A stretch of 64,000 nt of DNA from Kribbella voronezhensis (GTDB lineage: Bacteria; Actinomycetota; Actinomycetes; Propionibacteriales; Kribbellaceae). A model generated the notes under the pieces. The model worked only from the letters and a program-made list of their open reading frames with translations. It was not told the DNA's origin and ran no database searches. Every line of letters starts with the position of its first letter. Within the stretch, counting starts at the first letter, position 1. Made by a program: the position numbers and the translations under genes. Below, piece by piece: positions 26,898-35,420 of this stretch. The stretch spans positions 620,001 to 684,000 of the forward strand of contig NZ_SOCE01000002.1 in assembly GCF_004365175.1 (NCBI RefSeq). Reading direction: 5' to 3'.

Positions 26898-28075
26898 GCT
26901 TGGATCTCCTTGAGCTGAACGCGGCTCGGCAACGGGCCGAGGTGATGGGGGAACCGGTGTCTCAAGACGCCGGCTGCGATGGCTGCCAGTGCGACCACGC
27001 CAGAGCCGATCAGTAGCGCTTGGTGGTAGCCGTTGTGCAGTAATGGGGCGACAGCGAGCGGGCCGAGGATCTGCCCGATGCTGTAGCCGGTGGTGAGGAT
27101 GGCGACCGCCCGCGGGATCTGGAGATGTGCGCCGATCGCCAGGGCGATACTGCCGATCCCGAGGAAGGTGGCGCCGAAGAGCGTCGCCGAGATCAGGGCC
27201 GACGAGACACCGCTGCTGATCGCCGGTAGCGCGATGCCGACGGCTTGGACGAGCAGCGCGGCGAACAGCAGGGTGGGACGCGACCAGGTGCGGCTGAGTC
27301 CGGCCCACAGCGCGGTGGACGGTACGGCGGCCAGACCGACCAGCACCCAGGCGCCCGCGCCGGCCCGCCCGTCGACCGTTTGGTTGATCGCGGCAACCAG
27401 GAACGTGCCCGCGATGATGTACCCGACGCCTTCCAGCGAGTAGCTCGTGACCAGCGCCGCGAACCACCGTCCACCGGGGTGGAGTTGAGGGTCCTCCTGA
27501 CTGTCGTGATCAGGGAGCCGGAGCTGCCAGGCCGGGATGGTGAGTACGACCGACAAGGCCGCTGCCGACCACCACGCGGCTCGCCAGCTACCCGTCGTAC
27601 GGAGCAGGAGGACGGCTGCGCCCGACAACGCGATACCTGCTCCGATACCGCCGAACGCCCACCCGATGAGGTGCTTGGCGGGACTGGTGAGCAGGCCGCT
27701 GACGGCGATCACGAAGATCACCGCGCTGGCGATCCCGGCCACCAGCCTCAGCGCTGTCCACAGGCCGCCGCTGGTGCTGATCGGCATCAGAGCGAGCGTG
27801 CCGATCAGGACCAGCAGCGAGCCCCGCAGTACCGGACGGGAGCGGATCAGTGCCGGCATCACGATCGCGGCCAGCGCACCGATCAGATAGCCGACATAGT
27901 TGGCCGTCGCGAGTCCCGCACCCAGCCGCGGCGACATCCGGGCCTGCGCCTGCATCAGGGGAAGGATGGGGGTGAACACGAATCTGCCGACCCCCATTCC
28001 CACCGCGAGTGCCGTCGCCGCTTCGCCCGCAAGGCGCCACGGCCGAACTGAGGCAATTGTCGTACTGGATGGCAT
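26894..28075 (-). CDS. MFS transporter, YbfB/YjiJ family
   Basis: Membrane permease, 393 residues, with twelve predicted helices. The N-terminus WRLAGEAATALAVGMGVGRF followed by the PILPLMQ motif is characteristic of the YbfB/YjiJ group. ATG at 28075 has AAGGAG seven bases upstream; the longer frame starting at 28195 runs back into the SDR gene. Middle gene of the operon. Transport direction and substrate are not deducible, though pairing with an oxidoreductase and SnoaL protein under a LysR regulator suggests export or uptake of a small organic compound. Confidence 0.88.
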   Translation of the reverse strand: MPSSTTIASVRPWRLAGEAATALAVGMGVGRFVFTPILPLMQAQARMSPRLGAGLATANYVGYLIGALAAIVMPALIRSRPVLRGSLLVLIGTLALMPISTSGGLWTALRLVAGIASAVIFVIAVSGLLTSPAKHLIGWAFGGIGAGIALSGAAVLLLRTTGSWRAAWWSAAALSVVLTIPAWQLRLPDHDSQEDPQLHPGGRWFAALVTSYSLEGVGYIIAGTFLVAAINQTVDGRAGAGAWVLVGLAAVPSTALWAGLSRTWSRPTLLFAALLVQAVGIALPAISSGVSSALISATLFGATFLGIGSIALAIGAHLQIPRAVAILTTGYSIGQILGPLAVAPLLHNGYHQALLIGSGVVALAAIAAGVLRHRFPHHLGPLPSRVQLKEIQA

Positions 28076-28103
28076 TCGCGGGCTCCTTCCGGGCTGGTGT
28101 GGA

Positions 28104-28808
28104 TCAGTGGCCGGCGCTCTGGCCGCCGTCGATGTGCAGGATCTCGCCGGTGACGAACGGCGCGTCCTCGAGGAAGGTGACGGCGTTGACGACATCGCTG
28201 ATCTCGCCGATCCGGCCGACCGGGTGCAGGCCGGCCAGCGCCTCGTGGGTCTCCTCGGGGTGCATCGGCGTGTTGATGATGCCGAGCGCCACGGTGTTGG
28301 CCCGGAGGCCGCGGGCGGCGTACTCGACGGCCAGCGACCGGGTGACGGCGTTGAGGCCGCCCTTGGTCAGCGAGGCGAGTGCGGACGGCACGTTCGTGTT
28401 GGCGTGATCGACCAGGCTGGTCGAGACGTTGACGATATGGCCGCTGCCCTGTGCGACCATCGCCTCGACCGCTCGCCGGGTGATCTCGAAGAAGCCGCGC
28501 AGGTTCACGCCGGTGACGAGGTCGAAGTCCTCGTCGGTGTAGTCGGTGAACGGCTTCGCGACGAACACGCCGGCGTTGTTGACGAGCGTGTCGATCCGGC
28601 CGAAGGCGTCCAGGCCGTGCTCGATGATCCGGGTGCCGACGCCGGGGGTGGCGATGTCGCCGGCAACGGTCAGCACCCACGGGTCGTCGGACGGCTGGAT
28701 CGATCGCGAGTTGGCGACCACGGCGTACCCGAGCTTGCGGTAGGCGGTCACCAGGGCGGCGCCGATGCCTTGGGACGCGCCGGTGACGACTGCGACTTTC
28801 TGGTTCAT
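28104..28808 (-). CDS. Short-chain dehydrogenase/reductase lacking the catalytic Tyr
   Basis: SDR-fold protein, 234 residues. The Rossmann glycine motif TGASQGIG (~9-16), NNAG (~77-80) and a C-terminal dinucleotide-domain IDGGQ are intact, and a Ser-rich active-site strand NVSTS is present. At the YxxxK position the sequence is ALASLTKGG: Lys149 is there but the Tyr four residues before it is Ala145. Classical SDR chemistry needs that Tyr, so it may bind NAD(P) with altered or lost activity; SDR subfamilies with this ASLTK variant exist. First gene of the operon with the MFS and SnoaL genes. Confidence 0.88.
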   Translation of the reverse strand: MNQKVAVVTGASQGIGAALVTAYRKLGYAVVANSRSIQPSDDPWVLTVAGDIATPGVGTRIIEHGLDAFGRIDTLVNNAGVFVAKPFTDYTDEDFDLVTGVNLRGFFEITRRAVEAMVAQGSGHIVNVSTSLVDHANTNVPSALASLTKGGLNAVTRSLAVEYAARGLRANTVALGIINTPMHPEETHEALAGLHPVGRIGEISDVVNAVTFLEDAPFVTGEILHIDGGQSAGH

Positions 28809-28938
28809 GGTGGTGTCTTCTCCTGTCTGCGGACCGGTCTGGAGACCGATCGTTCTCTGCCTTTGATGGTGGCTCGGGGAGCCGGGGTTCACCACGACCG
28901 ATCGGCTCTCTGCTGAGAGGCTGAAGCTCCTACTGGCC

Positions 28939-28944
28939 TACGAT
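28939..28944 (+). promoter_or_regulatory. Leaderless -10 box of the LysR gene
   Basis: TACGAT followed by six bases and the ATG at 28951. Confidence 0.6.
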
Positions 28945-28950
28945 CGACGG

Positions 28951-29874
28951 ATGGAACTACGGCAGCTGCGGTACTTCGTTGCGGTGGCCGAGGAGCTCAA
29001 CTTCGGCCGCGCCGCCGCCCGCCTGCACATCGCGGGTCCGTCGCTGTCCCAGCAGATCAAGGCGCTGGAGCGCGACCTCGGGGTCCGCCTCTTCGATCGC
29101 AACCGGCGATCCGTCACACCGACCGCCTCGGCCGACGCCCTGCTGCCCAAGGTCAGGGCCTTGCTGGCGGAAGCCGATGAGCTGCGTCGCTCAGCGGCGG
29201 GCCTCTCGGCGGCCGAGCCCGTGCGCCTCGGCTACGTCAGCTGGTACCCGCCCGACCTGGTCAGCCGGGTGTCAGGTGTCGCCCAATTGCACATCGACAC
29301 TTGGGTGATGCCGTCGCACACTCAGGCCGCCCGGGTCGTCGACGGCAGCGTCGACCTGGCGATCGCCTGGATCACCACCGATGCCCTCGCCGCCAACCGG
29401 CTGGACGCGAGCTTCATCAGTGTGGACCGGCTGTACGCGCTGTCCGTCGGTCCCGACGACAGCCCGGTCCAGGCGAAGGACCTCGCCGTACCGGTCGACG
29501 CCGACCTCGCGACCTGGTCGTCCTGGAACGAGTACGCCGAGGAGTTCGCGCACGCGACCGGTGCGCGGCTGGAGTACACCGATGACGGCGGCATCACCCC
29601 GCCGTCGCTGTTCGACCATGTCCGCAGGCTCGGCCGTCCGGTGCTCAACTCGCCGAAGCGGACCGCCTTCGAGCTGCCGCCGGACATCGTCCAGCGGCCG
29701 GTCGTCGCGCCCACGCCGTACTGGACCTGGTCGTTGATCTCCCGCCAGGACGAGCCACGGGCAGCCGTCCGGGCCGCGGCGCAGGCTCTGACTCACGACG
29801 TCGCCCCGCTCGACCTGGACCCGGCGACGACCTGGCTGCCGGCGAAGGATCCCTACGCGACCGGTGCCAGATAG
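28951..29874 (+). CDS. LysR-family transcriptional regulator
   Basis: DNA-binding regulator, 307 residues. The winged helix-turn-helix (MELRQLRYFVAVAEELNFGR and LSQQIKALERDLGVRLFDR) is followed by a periplasmic-binding-like effector domain from ~90. Divergent from the SDR-MFS-SnoaL operon across 142 bp, the standard arrangement for a LysR target. Its 3' end overlaps the convergent ychJ-like gene by 22 bases. Start is preceded by a -10 box and no ribosome site. Confidence 0.92.
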   Translation: MELRQLRYFVAVAEELNFGRAAARLHIAGPSLSQQIKALERDLGVRLFDRNRRSVTPTASADALLPKVRALLAEADELRRSAAGLSAAEPVRLGYVSWYPPDLVSRVSGVAQLHIDTWVMPSHTQAARVVDGSVDLAIAWITTDALAANRLDASFISVDRLYALSVGPDDSPVQAKDLAVPVDADLATWSSWNEYAEEFAHATGARLEYTDDGGITPPSLFDHVRRLGRPVLNSPKRTAFELPPDIVQRPVVAPTPYWTWSLISRQDEPRAAVRAAAQALTHDVAPLDLDPATTWLPAKDPYATGAR

Positions 29875-30227
29875 ACCCAGCGGCCGTCCTCGCGGACGAA
29901 CTGGCTGTTCTCGTGCTGCTCACCGGGTCGGCCGTCGGCCAGGTAGTGGGCGCGGAACTCGACCGTGCCTTCGGTAGGGAAGGCGGTCCCGCCGACCGTG
30001 TTGAGGATGTCGAGCGCGGTCCATTCGAGGTTCTCCTCGAAGGTCAGATGCGGCGGGCGGGTCGCCGCGGCCCAGGTGTGCAGCAGATAAGCGGCGTCCC
30101 GGACGACGAAAGCGACGTACCGCGATCGCATCAACTGCTCGGCGGTCGCCGCTGCCTTTCCCCGGTGCAGGCGGCCACAGCAGTCGTCATAGCCGGCGTC
30201 GAGTCCGCAGGGGCAGGTTTCGGCCAT
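29853..30227 (-). CDS. YchJ-family protein with SEC-C zinc motif (UPF0225)
   Basis: Small soluble protein, 124 residues. It begins with the SEC-C-type metal motif CPCGL...YDDCCGRLHRG (zinc-binding Cys ligands), followed by an NTF2-like YchJ domain (AEQLMRSRYVAFV ... WVYLAP). Function unknown in the family. The promoter-like TAGATT lies six bases before the ATG and overlaps the stop of ltrA, so the gene can be expressed apart from ltrA. Confidence 0.9.
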   Translation of the reverse strand: MAETCPCGLDAGYDDCCGRLHRGKAAATAEQLMRSRYVAFVVRDAAYLLHTWAAATRPPHLTFEENLEWTALDILNTVGGTAFPTEGTVEFRAHYLADGRPGEQHENSQFVREDGRWVYLAPVA

Positions 30228-30233
30228 GACGAC

Positions 30234-30239
30234 AATCTA
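30234..30239 (-). promoter_or_regulatory. Leaderless -10 box of the YchJ-family gene
   Basis: TAGATT on the minus strand, six bases before the ATG at 30227; it overlaps the stop codon of the upstream LtrA gene. Confidence 0.55.
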
Positions 30240-31433
30240 GTCGGTGCGGAAGGTGATGGTCGCGGCGATCAGAAGCACCGAGGTCGTGGCGATGGCGGCT
30301 ACGACCGCGGAGACGCCGATCCAGCTGACGGTCAGAGGCAGCAGCAGGATGACGGCAACGCAGCTCAGCAGGAAGAGGGGTGGGATGACCGGCTCGTCGA
30401 CGAGCGGAGCGTGGACGGCCCAGAGCAAGGTGAGGAACACCGCGACCGGGATGGCGACGGCGTACGTGACTTCGAGTGGTGACGCCTCGACGTGATGACC
30501 GGTCTGGCCGACAGCGACCTCCAGGCCCGCGCCGAGGGCGGCCAGGGCGGCGAAGATGCCGTAGTGGCTGTAGCCCCACAGGTACGAGCGTTCGCGGCGG
30601 GCGCTGAGAGCCTCGCCGGCCGGCTCCAGGAAGTAGAGCCACCAGAGGGCGAACAGCAAGACGAGTGACGAGATCGCGACGGTGACGAACGCACCGCTGA
30701 TCCCGGTCGCGTCAAGGGCGCCTTGGACCCCGGTGGCGGCGGCGAGGACGCTCTCGCCGAGCAAGATGATCGTGAAGAGGCCGTAGCGCTCGGCGATGTG
30801 GTGTGGATGCCAGTTGGTCGCCGAGGTGCGTTCGGCCCAGCGGGGGACGAGAAGATCGAGAACGGCCAGCACCAGGAACAGCGGGAGCTGGGTCGACGGC
30901 GGCAGCGCACCGGTGTCCAGCAGGACGAGCCGGAGCACCCATCCCACCTGCACGACGGCGATCCCCGCCGCGTAGCGGAACGCCGTACGCCGCCCGGCCG
31001 GGTCCTCGATTCCTGCTCGCACCCATTGCGCGACCAGGGCGATCCGCATGATCACGTAGCCGATCGTGATGGCGCGGAAGTCGGAGTGGTCGGCCGCTGC
31101 CGGTACGCCGGCCGCCAGCACCAGGACGCCGGCCATCTGCAGCATCGTGAGCAGCCGGTAGGCGACGTCGTCGGTGTCGTAGGAGGAGGCGAACCAGGTG
31201 AAGTTCATCCACGCCCACCAGATCGCGAAGAACACCTGCAGGAACGGCACGATCGAGACCAGGGCGTGCGCAGCGGCGATCTGGTGCGCTAGCTCGGCCG
31301 TGACCGCCGCGACCGCGACGACGAAGGTCAGGTCGAACAGCAGCTCGAGCTGGCTGGAGACGCGGTGCGGTTCGTCGATCGGCCGTGCGCTCATCGGCAC
31401 CCGGATCCGGATCCTGGCGTTTGCTCCGGACAA
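30237..31433 (-). CDS. LtrA-family (low temperature requirement A) membrane protein
   Basis: Integral membrane protein, 398 residues, with about ten helices. Family hallmarks seen: the N-terminal VSSQLELLFDLTFVVAVAAV, FFAIWWAWMNFTWFASSYDTDD, and HIAERYGLFTIILLGESVLA. LtrA was named from a Listeria cold-growth locus; the molecular function is unsettled. The TTG at 31433 is preferred because GGAGGAG sits five bases upstream, whereas the ATG at 31394 has no ribosome site. An ECF41-type promoter (TGTCACA-N16-TGTC) lies 44 bases upstream, back-to-back with one for the NAD(P)-binding gene. Confidence 0.88.
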   Translation of the reverse strand: MSGANARIRIRVPMSARPIDEPHRVSSQLELLFDLTFVVAVAAVTAELAHQIAAAHALVSIVPFLQVFFAIWWAWMNFTWFASSYDTDDVAYRLLTMLQMAGVLVLAAGVPAAADHSDFRAITIGYVIMRIALVAQWVRAGIEDPAGRRTAFRYAAGIAVVQVGWVLRLVLLDTGALPPSTQLPLFLVLAVLDLLVPRWAERTSATNWHPHHIAERYGLFTIILLGESVLAAATGVQGALDATGISGAFVTVAISSLVLLFALWWLYFLEPAGEALSARRERSYLWGYSHYGIFAALAALGAGLEVAVGQTGHHVEASPLEVTYAVAIPVAVFLTLLWAVHAPLVDEPVIPPLFLLSCVAVILLLPLTVSWIGVSAVVAAIATTSVLLIAATITFRTD

Positions 31434-31476
31434 GGGTCTCCTCCAGTCGGTCGACAGCTAGTGCCCCCGCACTAGG

Positions 31477-31503
31477 GACAGCACAGCGGTCACCACTGTG
31501 ACA
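31477..31503 (-). promoter_or_regulatory. ECF41-type sigma promoter of the LtrA gene
   Basis: On the minus strand TGTCACA (31503-31497), exactly 16 bases, then TGTC (31480-31477). This matches the TGTCACA-N16-CGTC consensus of ECF41-group sigma factors except for the first -10 base. It lies 44 bases before the TTG start. Confidence 0.7.
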
Positions 31504-31532
31504 GAGGCCATCCGGAAGTCGTTCCCGGCAGC

Positions 31533-31559
31533 TGTCACACGCCACGGGGCTGTCCGGTC
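31533..31559 (+). promoter_or_regulatory. ECF41-type sigma promoter of the NAD(P)-binding gene
   Basis: TGTCACA (31533-31539), N16, GGTC (31556-31559), 54 bases before the ATG. The bases GTCTTAGCTGGTGACCGGG (31557-31575) recur identically at the promoter near 48.3 kb. Confidence 0.75.
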
Positions 31560-31613
31560 TTAGCTGGTGACCGGGCGGTGACGAGAGCCGCCGGCGGAAC
31601 AGGAAGGTGTGCC

Positions 31614-32354
31614 ATGAAGATCGTGGTTGTCGGCGGTACGGGCCTGATCGGGTCGAAGCTGGTCGCGAAACTCGGCGAGCACGGGCACGACGCGGTGGCG
31701 GCCTCGCCGAACACCGGTGTGAACACGATCACCGGCGAAGGACTCGAGGCCGTGCTGACCGGTGCGGACGTGGTGGTCGACGTCTCCAACTCGCCGTCGT
31801 GGGAGGACGACGCCGTCCTGGACTTCTTCCGGACCTCGACGAGCAACCTGCTCGCGGCCGAGGCCGCCGCGGGCGTCGGCCACCACATCGCGCTGTCCGT
31901 GGTCGGGACCGAGCGGCTCCAGGAGAGTGGCTACTTCCGGGCCAAACTGGCACAGGAGAAGCTGATCGAGGACTCGCCGATCCCGTACTCGATCGTGCGC
32001 GCGACCCAGTTCTTCGAGTTCGTCCCGAGCATCGCGGACGCGGCCTTCGACGGCACCGCGGTCCGGCTGGCGCACGTGTTCTTCCAGCCGATCGCGGCCG
32101 ACGACGTGGCGCAGGCAGTCGGCCGGGTCGCGGTCGGTGCCCCGCTGAAGGGGCAGGCCGAGGTCGCCGGACCGGAGCGCTTCCGGATGGACGAGTTCTT
32201 CCGCACGGTACTTGCCGAGAGCAACGATCCGCGCGAGGTCGTCACCGACCCCGAGGCCGTGTACTACGGGATCTCGCCGACCGAACGGGCCCTTGTCCCC
32301 GACGACGACGCGACCCTCGCGGAGACCACCTACGCCGCCTGGTCCGCCAAGTGA
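31614..32354 (+). CDS. Atypical SDR / NmrA-like NAD(P)-binding protein
   Basis: Rossmann-fold protein, 246 residues. N-terminal MKIVVVGGTGLIGSKLV gives the GGTGxIG nucleotide motif of atypical (extended) SDRs. A Ser-containing strand HIALSVVGTERL and the YFRAKLAQEKLI segment place the YxxxK motif as Y-F-R-A-K, so catalytic residues are present. ATG at 31614 has AGGAAGG upstream. ECF41 sigma genes in other bacteria are typically beside a carboxymuconolactone decarboxylase, oxidoreductase or epimerase gene; this gene is of that type and has an ECF41-like promoter, though no sigma gene is adjacent. Substrate unknown. Confidence 0.88.
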   Translation: MKIVVVGGTGLIGSKLVAKLGEHGHDAVAASPNTGVNTITGEGLEAVLTGADVVVDVSNSPSWEDDAVLDFFRTSTSNLLAAEAAAGVGHHIALSVVGTERLQESGYFRAKLAQEKLIEDSPIPYSIVRATQFFEFVPSIADAAFDGTAVRLAHVFFQPIAADDVAQAVGRVAVGAPLKGQAEVAGPERFRMDEFFRTVLAESNDPREVVTDPEAVYYGISPTERALVPDDDATLAETTYAAWSAK

Positions 32355-32386
32355 GCTCCCAGGACCCGTGCTGACCAGGAGGAACG

Positions 32387-32614
32387 ATGACCATGCCAGG
32401 TGAGAACGACTTCCTACCCGACCTCGAAGCCGAGGTCCAGGTCGAAATGACCATGGCCGAGGCAGGCCGCCCCGACGACGCCGCCGGGCCGGCGACCTGG
32501 CTGGTCGACCCGGCCGACGCCGCCCGCGACGAGGTCGCCCTCCACAGCCTCCTGGGCGCGGTGGAAGCCTTGGAACACGACACGCCTCCCGGCGTACAGC
32601 CGCCCTGGCGGTAG
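32387..32614 (+). CDS. Small acidic hypothetical protein
   Basis: A 75-residue, acidic, Ala/Asp/Glu-rich protein (PDLEAEVQVEMTMAEAGRP) with no Cys, signal or membrane segment; probably intrinsically flexible. ATG at 32387 has GGAGG four bases upstream, a good ribosome site, and the gene is 32 bases after the NAD(P)-binding gene, so it is probably co-transcribed from the ECF41-type promoter. I do not recognise it. Confidence 0.6.
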   Translation: MTMPGENDFLPDLEAEVQVEMTMAEAGRPDDAAGPATWLVDPADAARDEVALHSLLGAVEALEHDTPPGVQPPWR

Positions 32615-32648
32615 CCGATCGAGTCGATGCCGTGAGCAACCGCCGGCT

Positions 32649-34346
32649 TCACATGTCGAGGACCACGTCGTCCGTCGGACGGGCGCAGCAGATCAGCGTC
32701 TGTCCGTCGGGGGCGGGTTCGAGGGGAGTGGGGGAGTAGCTGACCTCGCCGGACAGGAGCGGGGTGACGCAGGTGTGGCAGACGCCGGTGCGGCAGCTCC
32801 ACCGGGTGGGCACGTCGCAGGCTTCGGCGAGGTCCAGCAGATTGGTGCCGCCGAACGGCGTCGAGATGCCGCTCCGGGCGAACGTCACCATCGGTCCGGT
32901 TCCGGGCGGGCCCGCGGGTTGATGCGGTGGGCGGCTGACCTGCCCGGTGATGCCGGGGTTGGTCGACGGCAGGGCCCCGAAGAGCTCGGTGTGAATGCGA
33001 TCCGTGGCGAGTCCGGCTGCTGTCAGCGCCTCCCGCAGATCGGCCATGAACGAAGCCGGCCCGCAGATGTAGGCACTCGCATCGACCGGAAGGGCGAGCT
33101 CCAGCAACTTCTCCTTGGTCAGCCGGCCGGTGGTTCCGCTGTAGTACAAGTGCTCCCGTGCGTTGGGCAGCGATGCGATCAACGCGCGGGCCTCCGCCGC
33201 CAACGGGTGTTCCTGCGTACTGCGGGCGCTGTGGATCCACCAGACCTCACGGGTACTGCGGACGCTCGCGAGCTGATGCAGCATGGCCAGCACCGGAGTG
33301 ACTCCGATGCCGGCGGAGATCAGCAGCACAGGACCGGCCTGTTCGTCGAGCACGAAGTCACCGCGTGGCGCGGCCGCCTCGACGAGGGCACCCTTGTGCA
33401 GCTTGGTGGTCAGGTAACCGCTGACTTCGCCGTACGGCTCGTGCTTCACGCTGATGCGGTAGCGCTCACCGCCAGGAGCCGACGACAACGAGTAGCTCCG
33501 GACGGGCACTCGTACGCCGGGGTCGGCGATCCGCAGGGTGAGGTACTGGCCGGCCGGCGCGGGAGGCAACGGGGTGCCGTCGGGCGCGGCCAGATAGATC
33601 GAGGAGACTGTCGCGCTCTCTGCGATCACGTCGGTAACCTGCAACGGCCGGAAGCCGTTCCAGGACGGCTCATTGGGAGTCGCCTGCAGAAGGTCCCGGA
33701 ACGAGCCCTGCCACCCTGGGCTGAGGGCCGGGATCTGGGTGGCGCGGAGGAGATCGGCCCGATCGCGATCGGGCAGGTAGAGAAGGGCGTCGGTGGCGGC
33801 GACCGTCAGCGCGTGCGGACCGGTCGTGGTCCTGACGATCTGATCGCCGGCCTCGACCACTCCTTCGGTGATGACCCTCAGGTAGAAGCCCGGGCGGTGA
33901 TGGCTGACCAGCAGGGCGGGGAGTTCGGGCTCACCCATCCGCAGGCCCACCCGATAGCAGGTGACCCGCGGCTGGGTGACCTCGAACTCCGCCGTACCGA
34001 TGCGGTAGCGGTCGCCGATACAGACCTCGTCGTCGGTCAGCCCGTCGACGGTGAAGTTCTCGCCGAACTGGCCGTAGCTGAAGTCGTCGCGGCCGAAGTA
34101 CTCCTGCCAGTATCGGTAGGAGTCGAGCTGGTAGACGAGCACGGCCCGCTGCTCACCGCCGTGCCCGGCGGTGTCGCCCTGGCCGTCCCCGTCGATATTG
34201 AGCCGGCGGACTGTCGCCGGCCCGTCGACCGGATACTTCCAGACCCCGGTGTAGACGGTCTTCCCGTTCCAGGCCACGTCCTTCGGCTTGCCGACGTTCA
34301 CCGACACGAGCGCAGAGCGCCCCTCGAACGACACCTGTCCCGTCAC
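32649..34346 (-). CDS. MOSC domain fused to ferredoxin reductase and 2Fe-2S ferredoxin
   Basis: Multidomain oxidoreductase, ~565 residues. Residues ~1-160 are a MOSC domain (molybdenum-cofactor-sulfurase C-terminal type; HGGEQRAVLVYQ and FGENFTVDGL are MOSC landmarks) followed by the YiiM-type 3-alpha linker. Then an FAD-binding domain (RSYSLSSAP), an NAD-binding domain (GIGVTPVLAML, YICGPASFM), and a C-terminal plant-type ferredoxin with CRTGVCHTC and a distal Cys. YiiM-like MOSC proteins act in molybdo-enzyme reductions; this fusion would carry its own electron supply. Start uncertain: GTG 34346 and GTG 34352 are possible and neither has a strong ribosome site. Confidence 0.85.
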   Translation of the reverse strand: MTGQVSFEGRSALVSVNVGKPKDVAWNGKTVYTGVWKYPVDGPATVRRLNIDGDGQGDTAGHGGEQRAVLVYQLDSYRYWQEYFGRDDFSYGQFGENFTVDGLTDDEVCIGDRYRIGTAEFEVTQPRVTCYRVGLRMGEPELPALLVSHHRPGFYLRVITEGVVEAGDQIVRTTTGPHALTVAATDALLYLPDRDRADLLRATQIPALSPGWQGSFRDLLQATPNEPSWNGFRPLQVTDVIAESATVSSIYLAAPDGTPLPPAPAGQYLTLRIADPGVRVPVRSYSLSSAPGGERYRISVKHEPYGEVSGYLTTKLHKGALVEAAAPRGDFVLDEQAGPVLLISAGIGVTPVLAMLHQLASVRSTREVWWIHSARSTQEHPLAAEARALIASLPNAREHLYYSGTTGRLTKEKLLELALPVDASAYICGPASFMADLREALTAAGLATDRIHTELFGALPSTNPGITGQVSRPPHQPAGPPGTGPMVTFARSGISTPFGGTNLLDLAEACDVPTRWSCRTGVCHTCVTPLLSGEVSYSPTPLEPAPDGQTLICCARPTDDVVLDM

Positions 34347-34387
34347 ACCCACACTGCACCACGCAACCGCGTGCTGCCGCAACGAGC

Positions 34388-35197
34388 TCAGGCGAGGCGG
34401 ATGCGGAAGATCGCCTCGTGGGCGTCGTGGCTGTCGACGTTGAGTGGAATGATCTTGGAGTTGAGCAGCTCGAGCTGGACCGTGCCGTCGCCGGGCAGCC
34501 AGTCGATCCGGTCGATGCCGCTGCCGAAGACCTTGCCCTCGTTCGGCTGGCCGGTCGCCTGGTCGTAGTTCGGGTTGTTGGTGTCCGCCGTCCAGATCAC
34601 CGCCGTACCGCGGTCGTGGTAGTTCATCACGCGTTCGCGGTGGGTCTTCTTTTGCAGATCCCAGTACTGGCGCAGGTTCGGGTTCTGCGTGCCGTTGTAG
34701 GCGTCGTGCATGTAGTGGGTGTTGATCAGCACGAACTTGAGCGCCGGGTTCGACCCGTGCTGGACGGCGACCTCGTTGATCCAGCGGGGCGGCGACTCCC
34801 CGGGGACGACGCCGTGCACGAAGACCGAGTTGGAGTTGACGACCGTCCACGGGGCCGGCACCGAGATCGGTACGCGGAACGAACTCGGGTCGTGCAGGAA
34901 CACGTTGTTGTACGCGGGACCGAAGTGCTGCGCGATCATCGCCGGCTCCCCCGTGTCGCCCTCGCTGATCTCCTGCCAGCCCACGAACGGCCTGGTCGCG
35001 TCACCGTTGCGCACGGCCTGGATCGCCGCGTCCCGGGCGCCGAGGTTCTTCCGCCCGATGTTGGCCGTGATCACCGGCAGCCGCACCCACTCACCGGCCG
35101 CAACGGCACTCTCACCCACCGCCCCGGCCACCGCGACCCCGGCCAGCGCCCCACCCCCAAGCCTGAGCGCCTGCCGTCTACTGATCCTGCTACCCAT
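34388..35197 (-). CDS. Tat-exported endonuclease/exonuclease/phosphatase-fold protein
   Basis: Extracytoplasmic protein, 269 residues. The N-terminus has a twin-arginine signal (RISRRQALRLGGGALAGVAV) ending near AVAA. The rest follows the EEP fold: VITANIG, a Glu in GWQEISEG, NTHYM, TADTNNP and a C-terminal SHDAHEAIF in which the usual SDHxxV His is offset. The divergent final motif makes catalysis less certain. ATG at 35197 has GGAGG five bases upstream; GTG 35209 lies inside that site. Monocistronic. Substrate unknown. Confidence 0.75.
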   Translation of the reverse strand: MGSRISRRQALRLGGGALAGVAVAGAVGESAVAAGEWVRLPVITANIGRKNLGARDAAIQAVRNGDATRPFVGWQEISEGDTGEPAMIAQHFGPAYNNVFLHDPSSFRVPISVPAPWTVVNSNSVFVHGVVPGESPPRWINEVAVQHGSNPALKFVLINTHYMHDAYNGTQNPNLRQYWDLQKKTHRERVMNYHDRGTAVIWTADTNNPNYDQATGQPNEGKVFGSGIDRIDWLPGDGTVQLELLNSKIIPLNVDSHDAHEAIFRIRLA

Positions 35198-35330
35198 CTC
35201 CACCTCCACAAGAGCCCGGCCTCACGACCGGTTGGCGATTGTCCCGTCCACCACTCACCCGATCACACCAAAATCACGCCTCACCCCATCTCGACCAAAC
35301 CCGATCACGCCGTACGACGTACGCCCTCAC

Positions 35331-35365
35331 CCACCGGTTGCACCTTGCCCAACCTGAACCGGTGG
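35331..35365. repeat. Inverted repeat in the spacer before a GNAT gene
   Basis: CCACCGGTT (35331-35339) and AACCGGTGG (35357-35365), a perfect 9-bp inverted repeat with a 17-base spacer, ~55 bases before the GNAT start. Possible operator. The rest of the 35198-35420 spacer shows only a -10 box. Confidence 0.45.
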
Positions 35366-35408
35366 CCAAGAACGCGAAAGCTGGTGTCTTGCCAACGCAC
35401 CAGCGAAG

Positions 35409-35414
35409 TACGGT
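35409..35414 (+). promoter_or_regulatory. Leaderless -10 box of the GNAT gene
   Basis: TACGGT six bases before ATG 35421. Confidence 0.55.
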
Positions 35415-35420
35415 GCCTGG

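Noticed and set aside
26894..28195. Extended MFS start at 28195
   Set aside because: It would run into the SDR gene; ATG 28075 has AAGGAG and the family N-terminus.
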